Below are positions 6,238 through 11,405 of a stretch of DNA of 11,405 nucleotides, in pieces. A program made the translations under genes and the position numbers. The first letter of the stretch is position 1; each line of letters starts with the position of its first letter. The stretch is taken from assembly GCA_047617305.1 (NCBI GenBank), contig JBLGCL010000084.1:1-11405 (forward strand), read 5' to 3'. The stretch is from DATFIX01 sp047617305 (GTDB taxonomy: Archaea; Halobacteriota; Halobacteria; Halobacteriales; Natrialbaceae). The notes under the pieces are model-generated. The model had not been told where the DNA came from and ran no database searches. It saw only the letters and a list, made by a program, of their open reading frames with translations.

Positions 6238-8531
6238 GCGGTGGTGAGCAGGAACTCGCACGCGACCTCGGATTCCTGGAAGCGTACACGATCGGACTCG
6301 GAACGATGATCGGGGCGGGGATCTTCGTCCTCCCGAGCATCGCCGCCGAGCAGGCCGGCCCCGCGAGCATGCTCGCCTTCCTCGGGGGCGGTCTCGTCTC
6401 ATTGCTGGCGGCCCTGTCGCTCTCGGAACTGGCGACGGGAATGCCGAAAGCCGGCGGGAGTTACTACTACGTCAATCGTGCGCTCGGCCCGCTGTTCGGA
6501 AGCATCGTCGGATGGGGCATGTGGGCCGGCCTCACGTTCGCCAGCGCGTTCTACATGATCGGGTTCGGCCAGTACCTGTTGCCGGGACTCGGCGGCTACG
6601 TCCCGTTCCTCACGGGCTGGGGCGAGACGGGGATCACGGTCGCCGCGCTGAGCATGGCTGCCCTCTTGACGGGCGTGAACTACTACGGCGTCAAGGAGAC
6701 CGGGGCGCTCCAGAACGTCATCGTCCTCAGCCTCGTCGCCCTCATCGTCGCGTTTCTGGGACTGGGACTGCTCAGCGGGCCGACGATCGGCGAGTTCAAC
6801 CCTCACGGCTGGCCCGCCGTCGCGGCCACCATCGGGACGGTCTACGTGACGTTCATCGGCTTCGAGGTGATCGCCACCAGCGCCGAAGAGATCGAGAACC
6901 CCAGCCGGAACCTGCCGCTGGCGATGTTCGCCGCCGTCGTGACGCCCACGCTGATGTACGTCGGCGTGATGTTCGTGTCCACTGGTACCCTCTCGGTCGA
7001 GGTACTGGCGGCGTCGAGGATTCCCGTCGCCGACGTCGCCACCGCGTTTCTCGGACCCGTCGGCGCCCTGCTGATGATCGTGGGGGCCGTGCTGGCGACG
7101 GTGTCCAGCGCGAACGCGAGCATCCTGTCCGCGGCCCGGGTCAACTTCGCGATGGGGCGGGACGGGGTTCTGATCGAGTGGCTCAACGACGTCCACGACC
7201 AGTTCAGGACTCCCTACCGGTCGATCACGGCGACCGGGATCCTCACGCTCGTCCTGATCGCGGTCGGCGTCGGCATCGGGACCCTGGCCGAAGTGGCGAG
7301 TTTCATGTACCTCGTGACCTACGCACTGGTTCACGTCGCCGTCTTAGTGATGCGCCGGGCCTCACCCCGGGAGTACGACCCTGCGTTCCGGATTCCGGAC
7401 CCGCTCGTTCCGATCGCACCGATCCTGGGCGTCCTCGCCTGCCTGGCCATCCTGGTCCGGATGCGCTGGATCGTCCAGGCCATCGGCCTGGTCATCGTCG
7501 TGGGCGGGATCGCCTGGTACCTGTCGTACGCCCGGTCTCGGTCGCCGAACGGGAGTCTTGTCGGCGAGGCGATCGCTCCGCGACCGGCAATGATGGCAAA
7601 CGGCGAGGGGATCGAGGGCGAACCGTACCAGGTGATCGTCCCGGTAGCCAACCCGAACACCGAGCGGGATCTCATTCGCATGGCCGCCGCAAGTGCCCAC
7701 GCGAACGGCGGGCCGGCCGAGATCGTCGCCGTCAACGTCATCGAAGTGCCCCAGCAAACGTCGCTGGCCCAGGACCTCGCGTTCGAGGAGGAACGGGTCG
7801 AGCGCCAGCGGGAACTGCTGGACGCTGCACGTGACGTCGCGGCCGACCTCGACGTCGGCCTGCGGACGCGAGCGATCGTCGGGCGGAACGTCGGGACCGC
7901 GATCCTCGACGTAATCGAGGAGGAAGGCGCCGATCAGGTACTCCTGGGCTGGAAGGGATTCCGGAGCCGTCGCGAACACGTTCTCGGTTCGACGATCGAT
8001 CCCGTCGTGGGGCGTGCCGGGTGTGATACCACGCTCGCAACGTTCGGGTCCCGGGAGGACCAGGAACCGGAGGACGTCGTAGTCCTGGCCGGGGAAGGAC
8101 CGCATGCCCCGGTCGCTACACGCCGTGCGACGGAACACGCCGACGCGGCGAACGGCGACGTGTCGCTCACGCTGTTCAACGTGCAGGAACCGGTCGAGGG
8201 AGACGACGGATCGGCCGCCGAGGAAACCCCGGCGGAACGCGGCGCAGCGGCGATCGACGACCTCGCCGAAACCGCGGGGCTGGCGCCGGGCGACTACGAA
8301 CGGCGCGTCGCCGTCGCCGGCAACGTCGAGTCGACGATTCTCGACGTCGTCGACGAGTACGACGCGGTGTACGTCGGGGCGACCGAAACGGGGAGCGTTT
8401 CGCAGGCGGTCTTCGGGTCCCTCCCGGAGCGGATCGGAGAAACGGCCGACGGGACGGTCGTGATGGCGCGAGGGCCCGACGAATCGCCCGTCTCGATCCG
8501 GGAGGCGGTCGTTCGGCGACTGGAGTCCTGA
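6234..8531 (+). CDS. APC-superfamily permease with two C-terminal UspA domains
   Basis: The 765-residue protein combines an amino acid-polyamine-organocation (APC) permease (about residues 13-435, roughly 12 membrane segments) with a cytosolic tail of two UspA domains. The first segment carries the unwound-helix substrate motif GLGTMIGAGIF (21-31); ELATGMPKAGGSYYYVNRA (65-83) and TFIGFEVIATSAEEIENPSR (206-225) are further APC hallmarks. UspA-1 (about 465-605) has an exact G-x2-G-x9-G-Ser phosphate motif (Gly572, Gly575, Gly585, Ser586), so it should bind a nucleotide. UspA-2 (about 611-746) has a shortened loop. It is an importer of amino acids or related cations; substrate unknown. ATG 6234 overlaps the UspA stop. 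ATG 6216, preceded by GGAG at 6204-6207, is an alternative adding six residues. The fused domains suggest transport gated by cellular nucleotide status (inference). Confidence 0.95.
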   Translation: MSGGEQELARDLGFLEAYTIGLGTMIGAGIFVLPSIAAEQAGPASMLAFLGGGLVSLLAALSLSELATGMPKAGGSYYYVNRALGPLFGSIVGWGMWAGLTFASAFYMIGFGQYLLPGLGGYVPFLTGWGETGITVAALSMAALLTGVNYYGVKETGALQNVIVLSLVALIVAFLGLGLLSGPTIGEFNPHGWPAVAATIGTVYVTFIGFEVIATSAEEIENPSRNLPLAMFAAVVTPTLMYVGVMFVSTGTLSVEVLAASRIPVADVATAFLGPVGALLMIVGAVLATVSSANASILSAARVNFAMGRDGVLIEWLNDVHDQFRTPYRSITATGILTLVLIAVGVGIGTLAEVASFMYLVTYALVHVAVLVMRRASPREYDPAFRIPDPLVPIAPILGVLACLAILVRMRWIVQAIGLVIVVGGIAWYLSYARSRSPNGSLVGEAIAPRPAMMANGEGIEGEPYQVIVPVANPNTERDLIRMAAASAHANGGPAEIVAVNVIEVPQQTSLAQDLAFEEERVERQRELLDAARDVAADLDVGLRTRAIVGRNVGTAILDVIEEEGADQVLLGWKGFRSRREHVLGSTIDPVVGRAGCDTTLATFGSREDQEPEDVVVLAGEGPHAPVATRRATEHADAANGDVSLTLFNVQEPVEGDDGSAAEETPAERGAAAIDDLAETAGLAPGDYERRVAVAGNVESTILDVVDEYDAVYVGATETGSVSQAVFGSLPERIGETADGTVVMARGPDESPVSIREAVVRRLES

Positions 8532-8565
8532 GCACGAACCGTTCTGCAGAGACGCGAATCGGGGA

Positions 8566-8607
8566 TTGGATTCCTCAATTCGGGGCAGGTATATTTGGGT
8601 TCCCCAA
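8566..8607. repeat. Duplicated 13-base quasi-palindrome TTGGRTTCCYCAA
   Basis: TTGGATTCCTCAA (8566-8578) and TTGGGTTCCCCAA (8595-8607) match at 11 of 13 positions, with starts 29 bases apart. The second is a perfect inverted repeat, TTGGG-TTC-CCCAA. They bracket the TATA element at 8590-8596: one lies just upstream and the other overlaps the TATA end and the region before the expected transcription start. This is the arrangement of a repressor operator, most simply for autoregulation by the Lrp-like protein encoded directly downstream. Confidence 0.6.
8590..8596 (+). promoter_or_regulatory. TATA box for the Lrp/TrkA-C regulator
   Basis: TATATTT is centred 27 bases before ATG 8620, ideal for a leaderless archaeal transcript. 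No SD precedes the ATG. The regulator therefore has its own promoter despite lying only 88 bases after the permease gene. Confidence 0.75.
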
Positions 8608-8619
8608 GTAATATCGGGT

Positions 8620-9372
8620 ATGCCCTACGGACTCGACGACGTCGATCGGTCGATCCTCTATTACCTCTCGGAAGACGCTCGGAACAACACCGCGACGGCG
8701 ATCGCGGAGCACGTCCGGGTGTCCGCCCAGACGGTGCGCAATCGAATCGGGAACCTCGAAGGGAACGGCGTGATCCAGGGGTACCACGCCAAGATCGACT
8801 TCGAGCGTGCCGAGGGGATGCTGGAGAACATCTTCATGTGCACGACGTCCGCGAAGGACCGTGAACGCCTCGCTCGACAGGCGCTCCGGATCCCGGGCGT
8901 CATCAACGTGCGGGAGGTCATGACGGGCCACACGGACCTGCGAATCACCGCAGTCGGGGAAGACACCGACGAGATCACGCAAATCGCCCGGGCGATCACC
9001 GAACTCGGGATCGAGATCGAGGAGGAAGACATCATCCGCCGGGAGCACGTCAGCCCCTATCGCCGGTACGGTCCGCACGCCGACGAAGCAGGCCCGGAGA
9101 TCACGGACTTCCTCACGCTGGCCGGCGACGCGGAACTCTTCGAACTCCAGGTCAGCGAAGATGCCAGGATCGCCGGAAAGTCGCTTCAGGCGGCGAACGC
9201 GGCGGGATTGTTGAGCGAGGACACGCTCGTCTTGGCCATCGAACGGGACGGGGCCGTGATCACTCCCCGCGGTGGGACGTCGATCGAGGCCGGGGACGTG
9301 GTGACGGTACTCTCTCGCCAACCCGCTGAAGACGACCTCGACCGGGCGTTTACCGGGGGCAGAAGTGAGTGA
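8620..9372 (+). CDS. Lrp/AsnC-type HTH regulator with TrkA-C (RCK_C) domain
   Basis: The 250-residue protein starts with an AsnC-type winged helix-turn-helix (about residues 5-52: LDDVDRSILYYLSEDARNN, then VRVSAQTVRNRIGNLEGNGVI). It continues with a RAM-like effector and oligomerisation region (about 55-142, including PGVINVREVMTGHTDLRITA) and ends with a TrkA-C/RCK_C domain (about 172-234: LFELQVSEDARIAGKSLQAA, GDVVTVLSR). TrkA-C domains usually sit on K+ transport regulators or transporters and sense small ligands; here the domain is joined to a DNA-binding module. The start is fixed by the TATA box 27 bases upstream; the longer frame from 8566 would run through the promoter and repeats. 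The likely role is transcription control of the adjacent permease cluster and of itself. The ligand is unknown. Confidence 0.92.
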   Translation: MPYGLDDVDRSILYYLSEDARNNTATAIAEHVRVSAQTVRNRIGNLEGNGVIQGYHAKIDFERAEGMLENIFMCTTSAKDRERLARQALRIPGVINVREVMTGHTDLRITAVGEDTDEITQIARAITELGIEIEEEDIIRREHVSPYRRYGPHADEAGPEITDFLTLAGDAELFELQVSEDARIAGKSLQAANAAGLLSEDTLVLAIERDGAVITPRGGTSIEAGDVVTVLSRQPAEDDLDRAFTGGRSE

Positions 9373-9500
9373 ACCGAGTTGTAACCTTTCGGCGATTCCC
9401 ATGGGACGGTAACATCCAACACAGCATTCGTCGTTCGGGGGCCGGGTCCCCATTTCACCCCCTTTCCTTCCGGGACCACCAGCGGTGCAGACCCGCCACT

Positions 9501-9508
9501 GTTAATCA
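9501..9508 (+). promoter_or_regulatory. TATA-like element for the 9530-9778 gene
   Basis: GTTAATCA is centred about 26 bases before ATG 9530, in an otherwise GC-rich spacer. A GGGAG at 9521-9525 close to the start could serve as an SD if transcription begins further upstream. Confidence 0.45.
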
Positions 9509-9529
9509 TGTTCAGGCAAAGGGAGTGCC

Positions 9530-9778
9530 ATGCTCACGCTGGAACTCAGCGACTTCCTGATCGAACTCGAGGAGGGTGCGATCAAGAACGTCGGCGCGTC
9601 GAACAAAACGGGGACCGCGAAACTGTTCGGCGTCGAGAGCGCCTCAGCCAGGACGTTCGGTGACAAGCGGGTGAAACTCGTCTTCGAGGACGCTCGGGGC
9701 AGCGAAGTGCAGGTGGCACTGTTCCCGGAGGACGTGGAGTGTCTCCTCGAGGACCTGGGAGAGATACGTAATGAATAA
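9530..9778 (+). CDS. Small acidic haloarchaeal protein of unknown function
   Basis: The 82-residue protein is strongly acidic with regular GC-rich third positions, so it is very probably real. I do not recognise the family. It has an N-terminal LELSDFLIELEEG segment, a central alternating part likely to form beta strands (VKLVFEDARGSEVQVALF), and a C-terminal acidic helix (PEDVECLLEDLGEI). There is a single Cys and no membrane segment or signal peptide. The 157-base spacer before it and its own TATA-like element suggest separate transcription from the regulator gene; the ZIP gene downstream also has its own control region. No function can be inferred from the neighbours. Confidence 0.8.
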   Translation: MLTLELSDFLIELEEGAIKNVGASNKTGTAKLFGVESASARTFGDKRVKLVFEDARGSEVQVALFPEDVECLLEDLGEIRNE

Positions 9779-9814
9779 GAAGTTTTCGAGTATCCGACAG
9801 TACCGCAGACCGCG

Positions 9815-9853
9815 AATTAGGCCCCGTTAAGGGATTTGGCAAGCCTAATTAGG
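9815..9853. repeat. Inverted repeat AATTAGGC/GCCTAATT with CCTAATTAGG palindrome
   Basis: AATTAGGC (9815-9822) and GCCTAATT (9843-9850) are exact inverted copies 20 bases apart, and the right arm is part of a perfect 10-base palindrome CCTAATTAGG (9844-9853). TTAGG/CCTAA half-sites recall DtxR/IdeR-type metal-regulator boxes. The position upstream of a ZIP metal transporter makes a metalloregulator site plausible. It might instead be a terminator stem for the preceding gene, but no T run follows it. Confidence 0.5.
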
Positions 9854-9866
9854 TCAGGTTAAAAAG

Positions 9867-9891
9867 ATCACTATAGTGATAACTCTTATCA
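9867..9891. promoter_or_regulatory. Overlapping palindromes over the ZIP promoter
   Basis: ATCACTATAGTGAT (9867-9880) is a perfect 14-base palindrome. It overlaps a second one, TGATAA-CTC-TTATCA (9877-9891), perfect in its 6-base arms. The second is centred about 31 bases, and its TTATCA half about 27 bases, before ATG 9915, exactly where a TATA box should be for a leaderless transcript. A protein bound here would block TBP, so this is a strong operator candidate for the ZIP gene. Confidence 0.6.
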
Positions 9892-9914
9892 GTGCCGAGC
9901 CGTAACCCACGCCC

Positions 9915-10712
9915 ATGGGACTGGTCGCGAACCTGGGGCTCGTCTTCGTCGCCGGCCTGATCACGGCGCTGGCGACGGGCCTGGGAGCCCTGCCGTTCTT
10001 CCTCGTCGGCAACGTGAGCCTTCGGTGGAACGTCACGCTGTGGGGCCTCGCATCCGGCATCATGGTGTCCGCCTCGTTGTTCGGACTCGTGTTCGAGGGG
10101 TTGAACGAGGGGACGCCCGTCGAGCTCGGCATCGGGATGGTGCTGGGAGTCCTGCTGGTCGTCGTCAGTGACTACGTCATTTCGGGTGCCGAAGTGGATC
10201 CGCGGAACTACGAGGAGGCCGACTTCAAGAAACTGATCCTCATTCTGGGCATCCTCACCGTCCACAGTTTCCCGGAGGGCGTCGCCGTCGGCGTCTCCTT
10301 CGCCGACCTCAACCTCGGGACCGGGCCGATGGTGCTCGGGTTCACGATCCCGCTTCTGGCCATCTTCATGACCGTGGCCATCTCGATCCACAACGTCCCG
10401 GAGGGGACCGCCATCTCGATCCCCCTGCGGGCGATGGGCGTGAGCGAGTGGAAGATGGTCTGGTGGTCGGTGTTCTCGAGTCTCCCCCAGCCCATCGGCG
10501 CCGTCATCGCCTTCTACTTCGTCCGGATCGCTCGCGAGATCCTCCCGTACGGGTTCGGGTTCGCCGCCGGAGCGATGGTCTACCTCGTCTTCTCGGAGTT
10601 CATCCCCGAGGCGCGGGAACTGGGCCAGAGCCTGCCACGGGGTGGTCGCCTGGAACTCGTGGGCGGACTGGTGGTCGGGTTCCTCGTCATGCTGCCGCTG
10701 GCGATGTTCTGA
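9915..10712 (+). CDS. ZIP-family divalent metal transporter
   Basis: The 265-residue integral membrane protein belongs to the ZIP (Zrt/Irt-like) family, which moves Zn2+ or related divalent metals into the cytoplasm. About eight hydrophobic segments are visible, starting at residue 3. The two signature binding helices are intact: HSFPEG at 117-122 (His117, Glu121) and HNVPEG at 159-164 (His159, Asn160, Glu163), plus Glu228 in SEFIPE. The loop between the third and fourth segments (about 92-105) is short and acidic rather than the His-rich loop of many ZIPs, closer to bacterial ZupT/GufA-type proteins. Start ATG 9915 follows nested palindromes at TATA distance. No SD is seen, so it is probably leaderless. 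The actual metal cannot be told from sequence. Confidence 0.93.
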   Translation: MGLVANLGLVFVAGLITALATGLGALPFFLVGNVSLRWNVTLWGLASGIMVSASLFGLVFEGLNEGTPVELGIGMVLGVLLVVVSDYVISGAEVDPRNYEEADFKKLILILGILTVHSFPEGVAVGVSFADLNLGTGPMVLGFTIPLLAIFMTVAISIHNVPEGTAISIPLRAMGVSEWKMVWWSVFSSLPQPIGAVIAFYFVRIAREILPYGFGFAAGAMVYLVFSEFIPEARELGQSLPRGGRLELVGGLVVGFLVMLPLAMF

Positions 10713-10758
10713 ACCGCCACGCCGGTCCCGGGACTCGCCGGAAGACGAGTTCGTGACG

Positions 10759-11405
10759 TTACGGTGACGACCCCGTCTCGACGGACGGATCGAGCGCGTG
10801 AACCGTCCCGCCGGCAAGGACGTACACCCTCTTCCGACCCGCGGTGACGACCGGATAGTTCTGCTCCGCGTCGAACGACCAGCGGACCGACCCGTCGGTG
10901 AGATCAATCGGCCGGAGAACGTACTTGAAGGTGAAAAGGAAGAGCGTCCCGTCCGCGGCCGCCCCGGCCGATCGAGGGGAGTGACCCCGAAGAGCGGCGA
11001 CTCGTCGTTCCGGTATCCGGTCCCGACGCCGACCCCATCGCGCACCACCAGCGGGCCAGTTGGTCGGAGGTGAGACCCGACCTCGTAACGGTTCACCTCG
11101 TGTCCCTCGGCCACGTCGAGGACGAGAACGCGATACGGCGGGTCGTCACTGGTGAGATACGTCCGGTTTCCGTCGACGGCCGGAGGGAACGATCGGTCGA
11201 ACGACTCGGCTCGCCACACCTGCTCACCGGTGGTCCGGTCGTACGCGACCACCCGGTTCCCGAACGCGATCGCGTGGTCGGGGGACACTCGGACGGCGGT
11301 CGGGGAGTGATCGGGAGCGGTCGTCCAGCGGACGTCGCCGTCCGCGAGCGAACAGGCGGACAACGCCGTTCCGGACGGGCGCTCGTGAACGACGAACAAG
11401 CGATC
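10759..11405 (-). pseudogene. PQQ-type beta-propeller protein, 5' partial, one frameshift
   Basis: The gene enters from the right edge on the minus strand without its start and ends at TAA 10761-10759. Its repeats are of the PQQ/BamB beta-propeller type: LADGDVRWTTA, YDRTTGEQVWRAESF, VLVLDVAEGHEVNRY and, after the frame change, IDLTDGSVRWSFDAEQN and VYVLAGGTVHALDPS, each with the blade pattern of hydrophobic strand, D-x-x-x-G and W. The frame breaks near 10957-10971, where a GC tract appears to lack one base: restoring a G turns the proline/arginine-rich run into LDRAGAAADGTLFLF and joins both halves. It is either a pseudogene or a sequence error. Such proteins are usually exported in haloarchaea, but the N-terminus with any signal is outside the window. 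It is convergent with the ZIP gene, 46 bases apart. Confidence 0.75.

Noticed and set aside
6399..7834. Long alternative frames inside the permease gene on both strands
   Set aside because: They are Arg/Asp/Gly-rich without hydrophobic segments, whereas the 6234 frame gives a complete APC membrane domain.
8566..8619. N-terminal extension of the Lrp-like protein from an upstream in-frame start
   Set aside because: The extension would translate the TATA box and both 13-base repeats, and ATG 8620 has ideal leaderless spacing.
8575..9453. 292-codon minus-strand frame opposite the Lrp/TrkA-C gene
   Set aside because: It would start in the next spacer and run through the regulator's promoter; the plus-strand protein has clear HTH and TrkA-C domains.
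9849..10700. Minus-strand open frame opposite the ZIP gene, continuous with the propeller frame
   Set aside because: The translation there is Asp/His/Arg-rich low complexity, typical of antisense haloarchaeal frames; the plus strand has the two ZIP signature helices. Only the part beyond about 10970 in that frame is genuine.
10713..10758. Possible terminator between the convergent ZIP and propeller genes
   Set aside because: No clear stem followed by a T run is seen on either strand in this short spacer.
1..11405. tRNA, rRNA, CRISPR array, insertion-sequence ends or transposase
   Set aside because: I looked for cloverleaf sequence, regularly spaced direct repeats, terminal inverted repeats with target duplications and DDE/HUH motifs and saw none; the decayed left end is only suggestive of mobile DNA.

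Overview
The window looks like chromosome of a haloarchaeon (class Halobacteria). Most of it is GC-rich with strong C/G third positions, and the proteins are acidic (many Asp and Glu). Several genes have an AT-rich TATA element about 26-29 bases upstream of the start codon, as in archaeal leaderless transcripts. The domain combinations are also haloarchaeal: an APC permease with fused UspA domains, and an Lrp/AsnC-type HTH protein ending in a TrkA-C domain.

Layout. Bases 1-2050 are an accessory-looking, lower-GC patch: the tail of an unidentified gene, a degraded stretch, a pair of small unknown ORFs (445-744 and 752-856), an alpha/beta hydrolase (966-1811) with a leaderless promoter, and a small convergent ORF (1777-2010, minus). 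From 2152 core-like coding begins: an M28 aminopeptidase-like metallopeptidase (2152-3495, plus), tail-to-tail with a UPF0173 metallo-beta-lactamase-fold hydrolase (3520-4248, minus). A small unknown ORF (4570-4788, minus) follows a tandem UspA gene (4796-5553, minus) that is broken by two single-G insertions in G runs. An AT-rich divergent promoter region (5554-5692) separates that gene from a rightward cluster: a 30-codon Cys-containing upstream ORF (5693-5785), a UspA protein (5782-6237), and an APC permease with two C-terminal UspA domains (6234-8531). These three are joined by overlapping stop/start codons. An Lrp/AsnC-TrkA-C regulator (8620-9372) has its own promoter, bracketed by two copies of a 13-base quasi-palindrome. 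Next come a small unknown acidic protein (9530-9778), a palindrome-rich regulatory region (9815-9891), a ZIP-family metal transporter (9915-10712), and a convergent PQQ-type beta-propeller gene with one apparent frameshift that runs off the right edge.

How the genes may work together (inference). The 4570-9372 block reads as a transport and stress module. UspA-type nucleotide-binding proteins stand alone and fused to an amino-acid/cation permease, and next to them is a DNA-binding protein whose C-terminal domain resembles the ligand-sensing domain of K+ channel regulators. The two most interesting signals are the translationally coupled Cys-rich upstream ORF and the repeated TTGGRTTCCYCAA element around the regulator's own TATA box. 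The nested palindromes in front of the ZIP gene suggest metal-responsive control. Three apparent frameshifts at G-rich tracts mean read-level checking is needed before calling those genes dead.
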